Source: Kluyvera intermedia
Lineage (GTDB): Bacteria > Pseudomonadota > Gammaproteobacteria > Enterobacterales > Enterobacteriaceae
Assembly: GCF_021440345.1 (NCBI RefSeq)
Contig: NZ_JAKCNS010000042.1
Location: 1 to 64,000 of the forward strand
DNA: 64,000 bases
Reading direction: 5' to 3'
The notes beneath the pieces are model-generated. The model was not told the DNA's origin, made no database searches, and worked only from the letters and a program-made list of their open reading frames with translations. Positions 9,916 through 19,396 of this stretch are shown here, one piece after another; the stretch's first letter is position 1, and every line of letters begins with the position of its first letter. The position numbers were made by a program, and so were the translations under genes.

Positions 9916-10695
9916 ATGGAAATTAGTCTATTGCAAGCTGCCGCGTTAGGCCTACTCGCCTTTATCGCGGGGCTGGATATGTTCAACGGCTTAACGCATA
10001 TGCACCGCCCGGTGGTGCTCGGGCCGCTGGTCGGCCTGATTCTGGGCGATCTGCATACCGGTATTCTGACCGGCGGTACGCTGGAGCTGGTTTGGATGGG
10101 CCTGGCCCCGCTGGCCGGCGCTCAACCGCCTAACGTGATTATCGGTACCATTGTCGGTACCACCTTTGCTATTACCACCGGCGTGAAGCCAGAAGTTGCC
10201 ATTGGCGTGGCCGTACCGTTTGCCGTCGCGGTACAGATGGGCATTACTTTCCTGTTCTCCGTGATGTCCGGCGTCATGTCCCGCTGTGATCGCATGGCGG
10301 CCAATGCCGATACCGATGGCATTGAACGCGTTAACTACCTAGCGCTACTGGCATTGGGTATCTTCTATTTCCTTTGTGCTTTCCTGCCCATTTACTTCGG
10401 CGCAGAACACGCAAAATCCGCCATTGATGTGTTGCCAGAGCGTCTGATTGACGGCCTCGGTGTCGCAGGCGGCATCATGCCAGCCATCGGTTTCGCCGTG
10501 CTGCTGAAAATCATGATGAAAAATGTCTACATCCCCTACTTCATTATCGGGTTTGTTGCCGCAGCCTGGCTCAAGCTGCCGGTGCTGGCTATCGCCGCCG
10601 CCGCGCTGGCAATGGCGATGATTGACCTCATGCGTAAATCTCCTGAAGCAGCTGCACCAGCGGCGAAAAAAGAGGAATTCGAAGATGGAATCTAA
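9916..10695 (+). CDS. agaW: PTS N-acetylgalactosamine-specific EIIC AgaW (full length)
   Basis: Inner-membrane channel subunit of the mannose-family GalNAc PTS. The 259 residues hold about seven hydrophobic segments, with the family motif RPVVLGPLVGLILGDLHTG near residue 30. In E. coli K-12 agaW is truncated by the deletion that joins it to the agaA remnant; here it is complete. Its 3' end overlaps the agaE start by 11 bp, suggesting translational coupling. The last ~20 residues are charged and cytoplasmic (ending KKEEFEDGI). Confidence 0.95.
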   Translation: MEISLLQAAALGLLAFIAGLDMFNGLTHMHRPVVLGPLVGLILGDLHTGILTGGTLELVWMGLAPLAGAQPPNVIIGTIVGTTFAITTGVKPEVAIGVAVPFAVAVQMGITFLFSVMSGVMSRCDRMAANADTDGIERVNYLALLALGIFYFLCAFLPIYFGAEHAKSAIDVLPERLIDGLGVAGGIMPAIGFAVLLKIMMKNVYIPYFIIGFVAAAWLKLPVLAIAAAALAMAMIDLMRKSPEAAAPAAKKEEFEDGI

Positions 10696-11563
10696 TCCAC
10701 ATGCGCTGCCGAACGTGTCGGAAAGCGAACAGACATTGCTCACCGGCGTGAATGAAAATATTTATGAAGATCAGAAAATTGGCGCAGATCTGACGCGAAA
10801 AGATATTAACCGTGTCGCCTGGCGTTCCATGCTCTTACAGGCTTCATTTAACTATGAACGTATGCAGGCTTCCGGCTGGCTCTACGGGCTGCTGCCGGCG
10901 CTGAAGAAGATCCATACCAACAAACGAGACCTGGCCCGTGCGATGAAAGGCCATATGGGTTTCTTCAACACCCATCCATTTTTGGTGACGTTTGTTATCG
11001 GCATTATTCTGGCCATGGAGCGCTCCAAGCAGGACGTTAACAGTATTCAAAGCACCAAAATTGCCGTCGGCGCGCCGCTGGGTGGGATTGGCGATGCGAT
11101 GTTCTGGCTCACCCTACTGCCAATTTGCGGCGGTATTGGCGCCAGCCTGGCGCTACAGGGGTCAATCCTCGGTGCGGTTATCTTCCTGGTGATGTTCAAC
11201 GTCGTCCACCTGGGCCTGCGCTTTGGTCTGGCGCACTATGCTTATCGTATGGGCGTTGCCGCTATCCCGCTTATCAAAGCGAACACCAAAAAAGTCGGCC
11301 ACGCCGCCTCTATCGTCGGGATGACCGTCATCGGTGCGCTGGTCGCTACCTATGTTCGCCTGAACACCACGCTTGAAATCAAAGCGGGTGATGCGGTTGT
11401 TAAGCTGCAGGCCGACGTTATCGACAAGCTGATGCCTGCCTTTTTACCGCTGGTCTATACCTTGACGATGTTCTGGCTGGTGCGTCGCGGCTGGAGCCCG
11501 CTGCGCCTTATTGGTATCACCGTGGTACTGGGTGTTGTCGGCAAGTTCTGCCACTTCCTGTAA
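10685..11563 (+). CDS. agaE: PTS N-acetylgalactosamine-specific EIID AgaE
   Basis: Second membrane subunit (EIID) of the GalNAc PTS. I place the start at the ATG inside the end of agaW because GAGGA lies 8 bases upstream and the resulting 292 residues fit AgaE. Family motifs seen are LLQASFNYERMQASGW near 54-69, HMGFFNTHPF near 95, and GAPLGGIGDAMFW near 130, followed by C-terminal hydrophobic helices. This gene is missing in K-12 but present in strains able to use GalNAc. Confidence 0.94.
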   Translation: MESNPHALPNVSESEQTLLTGVNENIYEDQKIGADLTRKDINRVAWRSMLLQASFNYERMQASGWLYGLLPALKKIHTNKRDLARAMKGHMGFFNTHPFLVTFVIGIILAMERSKQDVNSIQSTKIAVGAPLGGIGDAMFWLTLLPICGGIGASLALQGSILGAVIFLVMFNVVHLGLRFGLAHYAYRMGVAAIPLIKANTKKVGHAASIVGMTVIGALVATYVRLNTTLEIKAGDAVVKLQADVIDKLMPAFLPLVYTLTMFWLVRRGWSPLRLIGITVVLGVVGKFCHFL

Positions 11564-11580
11564 AGCAAATGAGGTCCGAA

Positions 11581-12015
11581 ATGTTAGGTATTATTTTGAC
11601 GGGGCACGGTGGGTTTGCCAGCGGCATGGAAAAAGCGATGACGCAGATCCTCGGCGAGCAGTCGCAGTTTGCCGCTATCGATTTTCCTGAGACCTCGAGT
11701 ACCGCACGTCTCACCGCACAGCTTGAAGAAGCGGTGGCTGAGCTGGACGGTACGGAAGGCATTATCTTCCTGACCGATCTGCTCGGCGGCACACCGTTTC
11801 GCGTCGCCTCTACGCTGGCGATGCAGCAGTCGGGACGTGAAGTCATCACCGGCACCAACCTACAGCTGTTACTGGAAATGGTAATGGAACGCGACGGACT
11901 TAGCAGTGAAGCATTCCGTTTGCAGGCGCTGGAGTGCGGACATCGCGGCCTCACCAGCCTGGTTGACGAACTCGGGCGCTGCCGCGACGAGGCACCGGTA
12001 GAGGAAGGCATATGA
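11581..12015 (+). CDS. agaF: PTS N-acetylgalactosamine-specific EIIA AgaF
   Basis: EIIA of the mannose family. It is phosphorylated by HPr at His9 (MLGIILTGHGGFASG) and hands the phosphate to AgaV. The start at 11581 has GAGG 6 bases upstream and gives 144 residues; an in-frame codon 12 bases earlier would swallow that ribosome site. A second family motif, FLTDLLGGTPF, is near residue 61. The stop overlaps the agaA start as ATGA. Confidence 0.95.
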   Translation: MLGIILTGHGGFASGMEKAMTQILGEQSQFAAIDFPETSSTARLTAQLEEAVAELDGTEGIIFLTDLLGGTPFRVASTLAMQQSGREVITGTNLQLLLEMVMERDGLSSEAFRLQALECGHRGLTSLVDELGRCRDEAPVEEGI

Positions 12016-13145
12016 CGCAAATCCTGCGCGCCAGGCGTTTGCTGACTGAACAGGGCTGGCGAGACGATCATCAATTGCACATTGCCGATGGTGTGATTAC
12101 GGCGATTGAACCGATCCCCGTTGGCGTCACGCAGCGCGATGCCGAGCTGCTGTGCCCTGCTTATATCGATACCCACGTCCACGGCGGCGCGGGAGTCGAT
12201 GTGATGGACGAAGCACCGGATACGCTCGATACGCTGGCGATACACAAAACACGTGAAGGGGTTGGCGGCTGGCTGCCAACCACCGTCACCGCCCCCTTAA
12301 ACATGATTCACCGGGCGCTGGAACGTATTGCGAAGCGATACCACGCCGGTGGCCCTGGCGCGCAGGTGCTGGGTAGCTATCTGGAAGGCCCCTACTTCAC
12401 GCCGCAGAATAAAGGCGCGCATCCTCCGGCGCTGTTTCGCGAGCTGGATATCAGCGAACTTGATGAGCTGATAGCGGTCTCTCAAGGCACTTTACGCGTG
12501 GTCGCCCTCGCGCCAGAAAAGCCTGGGGCAGTAGAGGCCATTCGTCACCTCAAGCAGCAAAACGTACGGGTGATGCTAGGTCACAGTGCGGCCACCTGGG
12601 CACAAACCCGCGCCGCTTTTGATGCCGGTGCAGATGGTTTAGTGCACTGTTACAACGGCATGACCGGTTTACATCACCGGGAGCCGGGGATGGTCGGCGC
12701 AGGATTAACCGACCCGCGCGCATGGCTGGAGCTGATTGCCGACGGGCATCACGTGCATCCGGCGGCGATGAAACTGTGCTGCAGCTGTGCCAAAGAACGG
12801 GTGGTGCTGATAACCGATGCCATGCAGGCCGCCGGCATGCCGGACGGGCAATACACCTTGTGCGGCGAGCAGGTTGAAATGCGCGGCGGGATTGTACGCA
12901 CCGCATCCGGCGGCCTGGCTGGCAGCACGCTATCCGTGGATGCTGCCGTGCGTAATATGGTGGAGCTCACCGGCGTTTCGCCTGCAGAGGCGATTCATAT
13001 GGCATCGCTGCATCCGGCTCGTTTGTTAGGTATCGACGGACAGCTCGGGTCGCTGAAGGTGGGTAAACGCGCCAGCATTATCGCCCTTGATGGCGGCCTA
13101 CACATTCAAGATATCTGGGTTCAGGGCCAGCGGCTCTCCCTTTAA
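12012..13145 (+). CDS. agaA: N-acetylgalactosamine-6-phosphate deacetylase AgaA
   Basis: Removes acetate from GalNAc-6-P to give galactosamine-6-P; cytoplasmic amidohydrolase of the NagA family. Seen in order: DTHVHGG near 56 (metal-site HxH), LEGPYF near 127 (metal-ligand Glu), LGHSAATWAQ near 192, VHCYNGMTG near 213, and ITDAMQAAG near 270 (catalytic Asp). Length 377, full size; K-12 keeps only a C-terminal remnant. It overlaps agaF by 4 bp and ends the first aga transcription unit. Confidence 0.96.
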   Translation: MTQILRARRLLTEQGWRDDHQLHIADGVITAIEPIPVGVTQRDAELLCPAYIDTHVHGGAGVDVMDEAPDTLDTLAIHKTREGVGGWLPTTVTAPLNMIHRALERIAKRYHAGGPGAQVLGSYLEGPYFTPQNKGAHPPALFRELDISELDELIAVSQGTLRVVALAPEKPGAVEAIRHLKQQNVRVMLGHSAATWAQTRAAFDAGADGLVHCYNGMTGLHHREPGMVGAGLTDPRAWLELIADGHHVHPAAMKLCCSCAKERVVLITDAMQAAGMPDGQYTLCGEQVEMRGGIVRTASGGLAGSTLSVDAAVRNMVELTGVSPAEAIHMASLHPARLLGIDGQLGSLKVGKRASIIALDGGLHIQDIWVQGQRLSL

Positions 13146-13167
13146 TCCCCTTTATGGTGTGCCCCTT

Positions 13168-13202
13168 TGGCCTTCGGTCGTCGATCGCAAGGCCTTTCTT
13201 TT
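13168..13202 (+). terminator. Possible terminator after agaA
   Basis: GGCCTT and AAGGCC flank a 14-base loop that itself contains a small inverted repeat. The T-rich TTTCTTTTCC follows. The short stem and broken T run make it a weak candidate. Confidence 0.4.
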
Positions 13203-13293
13203 CCTTTCTTTTCACAAAAGAACTTAATATTTTCTTATTTTAACTACTCATTAAAAATCAATTAGATAGCCACACCCTACGGTTCACCGATCA

Positions 13294-13393
13294 CAGATTT
13301 CGTTTTATTTCATTTTTCGTCATTGAACTTTCGTTTTCTTTTCTATAGATTTTAATTAACTGATATACGAAAAAGTGAAACGAAACGAAAGAC
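13294..13393. promoter_or_regulatory. agaS control region: three AgaR-type operators
   Basis: Three copies of the TTTCRTTTYRTTT motif occur in the 301-bp gap before agaS: forward at 13294-13317 and 13325-13348, and inverted at 13367-13393. The inverted copy is 53 bp before the agaS ATG. This matches the separate AgaR-controlled agaS promoter known in E. coli. The gap (13146-13446) is otherwise A+T-rich with no small gene. Confidence 0.65.
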
Positions 13394-13446
13394 AACGACA
13401 ATTTGCCTGCGTCTGATGTGGAATTCACAAGACTAAGGACTGAGTT

Positions 13447-14601
13447 ATGCCAGAAACCTATACCCCAGCTCTCTCTGCAACCGGTACATGGACAGAAGAA
13501 GAGATCCGCCAGCAGCCGAACTGCTGGATCCGTTCACTCTCCAACATTGAAAAGATTCGCGCTGACATTGATGGTTTTCTTGCACCACTGCTGGCGAAAG
13601 AAGATCTGCGAATCGTGCTAACCGGCGCCGGTACTTCGGCCTTTATCGGCGATATTATCGCCCCCTGGCTTGCCAGCCATACCGGGAAAAACATCAGCGC
13701 GGTGCCGACGACCGATCTTGTGACCAACCCGATGGACTACCTGAATCCCGCCCATCCGCTGCTGCTGATCTCTTTTGCCCGTTCTGGCAACAGCCCGGAG
13801 AGCGTCGCCGCCGTTGAGCTAGCGAATCAGTTTGTTCCCGAGTGCTACCACCTGTCGATCACCTGCAATGAAGCAGGCAGCCTGTATAAAAATGCCGTCA
13901 ACTGCGACAACGCCTTTGCGCTGCTGATGCCAGCGGAAACGCACGATCGCGGCTTCGCAATGACCAGCAGTATCACCACCATGATGGCGAGCTGTCTGGC
14001 GGTATTCGCACCAACCACCATCAACAGCCTTACCTTCCGCGACGTCGCAGACCGCTGCCAGGCCATTTTGAGTTCGCTGGGCGACTTCAGCCACGGCGTA
14101 TTCGGTCAGGGAAGCTGGAAAAGAATCGTTTATCTCGGCAGCGGCGGCTTACAGGGCGTTGCGCGTGAATCAGCCCTGAAGGTACTGGAGCTGACCGCCG
14201 GCAAACTCGCCGCGTTTTACGACTCACCGACCGGTTTTCGCCATGGCCCTAAATCGCTGGTCGATAGCGAAACGCTGATCGTGGTGTTTATCTCCAGCCA
14301 CCCTTACACCCGTCAGTACGATCTCGACCTGCTGGCTGAACTGCGCCGTGACCAGCAGGCAAAACGTGTCGTCGCCATTGCGGCAGACACCGATGCCATC
14401 ATCGAATCAGGCCCGCATATCCTGCTGCCGCCAGCCCGTCATTTTAACGATATGGAGCTGGCGTTCTGTTTCCTGGCCTACGCCCAGGTCTTTGCGCTGA
14501 CGCAGTCAATCAACGTCGGGAATACCCCCGATACGCCATCCGCCAACGGCACGGTCAACCGTGTGGTACAAGGCGTCGTTATTCACCCGTGGCAGGCATA
14601 A
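13447..14601 (+). CDS. agaS: Galactosamine-6-phosphate deaminase/isomerase AgaS
   Basis: Converts galactosamine-6-P to tagatose-6-P and ammonia; cytoplasmic. It has two SIS domains, roughly residues 40-190 and 210-350, with sugar-phosphate-binding signatures GAGTSAFIGD near 58, SFARSGNSPESVAA near 103, and SGGLQGVARESALKVLELTA near 237. Length 384 as in E. coli. Older annotation gave the deaminase role to agaI. No agaI exists in this locus, so AgaS must do the step if the pathway works. kbaY follows after 12 bp. Confidence 0.95.
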   Translation: MPETYTPALSATGTWTEEEIRQQPNCWIRSLSNIEKIRADIDGFLAPLLAKEDLRIVLTGAGTSAFIGDIIAPWLASHTGKNISAVPTTDLVTNPMDYLNPAHPLLLISFARSGNSPESVAAVELANQFVPECYHLSITCNEAGSLYKNAVNCDNAFALLMPAETHDRGFAMTSSITTMMASCLAVFAPTTINSLTFRDVADRCQAILSSLGDFSHGVFGQGSWKRIVYLGSGGLQGVARESALKVLELTAGKLAAFYDSPTGFRHGPKSLVDSETLIVVFISSHPYTRQYDLDLLAELRRDQQAKRVVAIAADTDAIIESGPHILLPPARHFNDMELAFCFLAYAQVFALTQSINVGNTPDTPSANGTVNRVVQGVVIHPWQA

Positions 14602-15486
<885 letters not shown>

Positions 15487-15548
15487 TATGCAGTGTTGAA
15501 TTAGATAATAAAAAAATATTAATAACAACTTACCTCTCATTTTTTAAA

Positions 15549-15572
15549 GGTCATGAGCAGTTTCTCATGACC
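15549..15572 (+). terminator. Hairpin between kbaY and the EIICB gene
   Basis: A perfect 9-bp stem GGTCATGAG/CTCATGACC with a 6-base loop. The following TTCATATTAT is T-rich but has no solid T run. It probably ends or attenuates the agaS-kbaY transcript, and lies 38 bp before the next gene. Confidence 0.55.
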
Positions 15573-15609
15573 TTCATATTATACTGATAGAAATAATGGA
15601 GTATTCTAC

Positions 15610-17181
15610 ATGACACAGGAACATTCTATAAAGTCCCGGGTATGGGAATTTTTTCAAAGCCTGGGAAAAACATTTATGTTTCCCGTATCGCTATTAGCGT
15701 TCATGGGTTTACTATTAGGTATTGGTAGTTCAATTACTAGTCCATCAACAATTAAAAGCTTTCCATTTTTAGGTGGCGAATTAACACAATTGACTTTTGG
15801 CTTTATTGCTACCGTTGGTGGTTTTGCATTTACCTATTTACCGGTCATGTTTGCAATTGCCATTCCCTTTGGGATGGCGAAAAGAAACAAAGCGGTTGGG
15901 GCTTACTCAGGGTTTGTCGGCTATATGCTGATGAACATGAGCATCAATTATTATCTGACGGTCACCCACCAGCTCGCTGACGCCGCCACCATGAAGCAGG
16001 TCGGCCAATCGGTCGTACTCGGTATCCAGACCCTGGAGATGGGGGTGTTAGGCGGCATCATTGCCGGTGTTATCACCTATTTCCTGCACGAACGCTTTCA
16101 GGACACCGTGCTGCATGATGCCTTTGCCTTCTTTAGCGGCATCCGCTTTGTTCCTATTATCACCTCTCTGACGCTGTCGATCGTCGGCCTGGCTATCCCG
16201 CTTCTGTGGACCTACGTCGCCATGGGCATCGCCGGTATTGGCCATATCATCCAGAGCACCAGCGTCTTTGGCCCCTTCCTTTACGGCGTTGGCGTACTGC
16301 TGCTCAAGCCTTTCGGTCTCCACCATATTCTGCTCGCCATGGTGCGTTTCACTCCGGCAAGCGGCACTGAAATCGTTAACGGGCATGAAATTGCCGGTGC
16401 TCTGAATATTTTCTATGCCGAACTGAAAGCGGGTCTGCCTTTCAGCCCACACGTGACTGCCTTCTTGTCACAAGGGTTTATGCCAACCTTCATTTTTGGT
16501 TTGCCGGCGGTGGCGTTTGCTATTTATCGGACGGCGAAACCCGAGAATAGACCTATTATTAAAGGGTTATTACTTTCTGGAGTATTAGTTTCCGTTATTA
16601 CCGGGATTTCCGAACCTATTGAATTCTTATTCCTTTTCATCGCCCCTGCGCTGTATGTATTCCATATTATTATGTCGGGTTTAGCATTAATGGTGATGGC
16701 GCTACTGGGAGTGACCATTGGTAATACCGACGGTGGGATTCTCGACCTATTAATTTTCGGGGTAATGCAAGGAACCTCGACGAAATGGTATTTGTTATTC
16801 CCGGTCGGCGTAGTGTGGTTTGCGGTCTACTTCCTGGTATTCCGCTGGTATATATTAAAACACGATATTAAAACACCAGGTCGTGAAGATTCTTCTGATG
16901 GCGCATCACAGGCTGTCGCGGCAAATACCAAAGCGCGCGGCAAGTCAAAATACGACCACGGGCTTATTTTGAACGCCCTCGGCGGCAAGGAAAATATTAC
17001 GTCTCTGGATAACTGCATCACCCGACTACGTCTGGTGGTTAAGGATATGACGAAGGTTGACCAGCCAACGCTGAAACAGGCCGGTGCACTCTCCGTTGTC
17101 GTCCTTGACGCGCACAGCGTCCAGGTGATTATTGGCCCACAGGTTCAGGGCGTAAAAACCGGCATTGAAGCCTTAATTTAA
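15610..17181 (+). CDS. PTS EIICB permease, glucose family, MalX-like
   Basis: Membrane sugar permease and phosphotransferase. Residues ~1-410 form an EIIC domain with about ten hydrophobic segments and the motif GISEPIEFLFLF near 331. Residues ~450-523 form an EIIB domain with the phospho-Cys motif LDNCITRLRL (Cys469). No EIIA is encoded, so it should use the general EIIA-Glc (Crr), as MalX and PtsG do. It is most like E. coli MalX (530 residues) but clearly a different protein; the substrate is unknown. It occupies the place of agaBCDI. Composition is patchy: two hand-counted A+T-rich stretches (about 36-37% G+C at 15661-15780 and 16561-16620) flank a middle near 55%. A MalY-like enzyme follows after 13 bp. 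Confidence 0.85.
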   Translation: MTQEHSIKSRVWEFFQSLGKTFMFPVSLLAFMGLLLGIGSSITSPSTIKSFPFLGGELTQLTFGFIATVGGFAFTYLPVMFAIAIPFGMAKRNKAVGAYSGFVGYMLMNMSINYYLTVTHQLADAATMKQVGQSVVLGIQTLEMGVLGGIIAGVITYFLHERFQDTVLHDAFAFFSGIRFVPIITSLTLSIVGLAIPLLWTYVAMGIAGIGHIIQSTSVFGPFLYGVGVLLLKPFGLHHILLAMVRFTPASGTEIVNGHEIAGALNIFYAELKAGLPFSPHVTAFLSQGFMPTFIFGLPAVAFAIYRTAKPENRPIIKGLLLSGVLVSVITGISEPIEFLFLFIAPALYVFHIIMSGLALMVMALLGVTIGNTDGGILDLLIFGVMQGTSTKWYLLFPVGVVWFAVYFLVFRWYILKHDIKTPGREDSSDGASQAVAANTKARGKSKYDHGLILNALGGKENITSLDNCITRLRLVVKDMTKVDQPTLKQAGALSVVVLDAHSVQVIIGPQVQGVKTGIEALI

Positions 17182-17194
17182 CCAGGAGTTGGAC

Positions 17195-18367
17195 ATGTTC
17201 GATTTCGATAAAATCATCGAGCGTAAAAGCGATAAGTGTCGTAAATGGGATCACTCATTTGTCTGCTCTCGCTTCGGCGAGGTGCCGCAGGATTTCATTC
17301 CGCTGTGGATTGCCGACATGGATTTCACATCTCCACCTGCCGTCATTGAAGGCTTTCAGCGTATTGTGGAACACGGAACCTTTGGCTACACCTACAGCTT
17401 TGATGAATTTTATGATGCCGTTATCGGCTTCCAGCGCGACCGCCACCATGTCAACGTCGAGCGCGATTGGATAACGCTCACCTACGGCACCGTTTCGACG
17501 CTGCACTACCTGGTACAAGCATTTTGTCAGCCGGGCGATAGCGTGATGATGAATACGCCGGTTTACGACCCCTTTGCCATGGCGACACAGCGCCAGGGCG
17601 TACAGGTACTGGCGAATCCGCTTAAAATTGAAGACAACCGTTATCATCTCGACTTTGCGCTTATCGAAGAGCAGCTCAAGCGCCACACACCAAAGCTTTG
17701 GCTTTTATGCTCTCCGCATAATCCATCCGGGCGCATCTGGACGCTGAGCGAAATTCGCCAGGCTTCCGATCTTTGCCAGCGCTATGGCGTTGTTCTGGTG
17801 GTCGATGAAGTTCATGCCGAGCATATTCTGGCAGGTGAATTCACCAGCTGTCTGGCTGCCGGTGGTGCGGCGCAGGACAATCTGATTCTGCTGACCTCAC
17901 CCAATAAGGCCTTTAACCTCGGCGGACTCAAAACGTCGTACGCCATTATCCCGGATGCGCAGCTACGGCAGCGCTTTCGCCAGCAGCTGGAAAAAAACTC
18001 CATTACCTCCCCCAATATCTTTGGCGTGTGGGGGATAACGCTGGCCTATCAGCATGGCCTGCCGTGGCTGGATGCGCTCAACGGATACTTACGCAGTAAC
18101 GCCAACTACCTTGCCGACGCCATCCAAACACATTTCCCGGAGTGGAAAATGATGACGCCAGAGTCGTCATATCTGGCGTGGGTCGATGTCAGCGGCAGCG
18201 GGCGCACGGCAACGGACGTGGTAAACCATTTTGCCCGCCATGCGGGGGTGATTATTGAGGATGGCAGTCATTATGTTCAGGATGGCGAACGCTTCATCCG
18301 CATTAACTTTGGCACACAGCGCTACTGGCTGGAACAGGCGATAGAGAGGATGCGAAAGCATTCCTGA
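17195..18367 (+). CDS. MalY/PatB-family PLP-dependent C-S beta-lyase
   Basis: Fold-type I aminotransferase-like enzyme, 390 residues, same length as E. coli MalY. The PLP Schiff-base lysine is Lys238 in TSPNKAFNL. Asp204 (VVDEVHAEH) should hold the pyridine nitrogen, and SPHNPSGR near 173-180 is the aminotransferase asparagine motif. Relatives cleave cystathionine and other cysteine S-conjugates, and MalY also inhibits MalT. I start at the ATG with AGGAG 6-7 bases upstream, not at an in-frame TTG 6 bases earlier. With the MalX-like permease it forms a two-gene unit closed by a strong terminator. Substrate unknown; no malI-type regulator is adjacent. Confidence 0.85.
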   Translation: MFDFDKIIERKSDKCRKWDHSFVCSRFGEVPQDFIPLWIADMDFTSPPAVIEGFQRIVEHGTFGYTYSFDEFYDAVIGFQRDRHHVNVERDWITLTYGTVSTLHYLVQAFCQPGDSVMMNTPVYDPFAMATQRQGVQVLANPLKIEDNRYHLDFALIEEQLKRHTPKLWLLCSPHNPSGRIWTLSEIRQASDLCQRYGVVLVVDEVHAEHILAGEFTSCLAAGGAAQDNLILLTSPNKAFNLGGLKTSYAIIPDAQLRQRFRQQLEKNSITSPNIFGVWGITLAYQHGLPWLDALNGYLRSNANYLADAIQTHFPEWKMMTPESSYLAWVDVSGSGRTATDVVNHFARHAGVIIEDGSHYVQDGERFIRINFGTQRYWLEQAIERMRKHS

Positions 18368-18381
18368 TGCCCAGAGAAAAC

Positions 18382-18416
18382 AAAGGCAGATAACTTTCGT
18401 TATCTGCCTTTTTCTT
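18382..18416 (+). terminator. Terminator after the MalY-like gene
   Basis: A perfect 13-bp stem (AAAGGCAGATAAC/GTTATCTGCCTTT) with a TTTC tetraloop, then TTCTTT. It is convergent with rsmI and can also serve that gene. Confidence 0.88.
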
Positions 18417-18470
18417 TGCGATTCAAACCGCGTTGTCGAGCAACCGAAACGCGCAAGATTGGCCTATGGC

Positions 18471-19334
18471 TTACTCGCCCTGCTGCTCCAGCGCGTATTT
18501 ATACAGCGCGTTTTTCTTCACGCCGTGAATTTCCGCCGCCAGCGCCGCCGCTTTCTTCAGCGGCAGCTCGCTTTGCAGCAGCGCCAGGGTGCGCAGCGCG
18601 TCGGCCGGCAGCTCATCGTCCTGAGCTTTATGGCCCTCAACGATCAGCACCATTTCGCCTTTGCGACGGTTTTCATCCTCTTTCACCCATGCCAGCAGTT
18701 CACCTACCGGTGCGCCATGGATGGTTTCCCAGGTTTTGGTCAGCTCGCGGGCCAGCACCACATAACGCGCCTCGCCCCACACCGCGACCATATCCTCAAG
18801 GCTATCGAGAAGACGGTGGGTGGATTCGTAGAAGATCAGGGTGCGCGGTTCCGTTTCGATTGCCTTCATCGCATCACGACGGCCTTTTGATTTGGCCGGT
18901 AAAAAGCCTTCGTAGCAGAAACGGTCGGACGGCAGCCCTGCGGCGCTCAGCGCGGCAATCGCTGCACAAGGCCCCGGCAGCGGTACCACGCGAATACCCG
19001 CTTCACGGCAGGTGCGCACCAGATGATAGCCCGGATCGTTAATCAGCGGCGTTCCGGCATCGGAAACCAGCGCGATGTTGACCCCCGCTTTGAGCTTATC
19101 CACCAGCATTTGCGCTTTTTGTTGCTCATTGTGATCGTGCAGCGCAAACATCCGGGCGTTAATCGCGAAGTGTTGCAGCAATAAACCGGTATGACGCGTG
19201 TCTTCAGCCGCAATTAAATCAACAGCTTGCAATACTTCGAGCGCTCGTTGGGTAATATCAGCCAAATTTCCGATAGGAGTAGGTACAATAAAGAGTTGGC
19301 CTTGAGAATTATCCGCCGATTCGTGTTGTTTCAT
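18471..19334 (-). CDS. rsmI: 16S rRNA (cytidine1402-2'-O)-methyltransferase RsmI
   Basis: Methylates the ribose of C1402 in the 16S rRNA P-site region using SAM; acts in the cytoplasm on 30S subunits. SAM-dependent tetrapyrrole methylase fold with [17 protein letters not shown] near 16 and [12 protein letters not shown] near 89. Length 287, against 286 in E. coli. Divergent from lpoA with 62 bp between the start codons. Confidence 0.97.
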   Translation of the reverse strand: MKQHESADNSQGQLFIVPTPIGNLADITQRALEVLQAVDLIAAEDTRHTGLLLQHFAINARMFALHDHNEQQKAQMLVDKLKAGVNIALVSDAGTPLINDPGYHLVRTCREAGIRVVPLPGPCAAIAALSAAGLPSDRFCYEGFLPAKSKGRRDAMKAIETEPRTLIFYESTHRLLDSLEDMVAVWGEARYVVLARELTKTWETIHGAPVGELLAWVKEDENRRKGEMVLIVEGHKAQDDELPADALRTLALLQSELPLKKAAALAAEIHGVKKNALYKYALEQQGE

Positions 19335-19396
19335 TGTTTAGTCCGTATTGCCGATTTAATATTGAGCATTGCGTAAAAAATATCACTGGATACAGT

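Noticed and set aside
15487-15609. An AgaR operator before the MalX-like gene
   Set aside because: The A+T-rich stretch has T runs but no TTTCRTTTYRTTT match.
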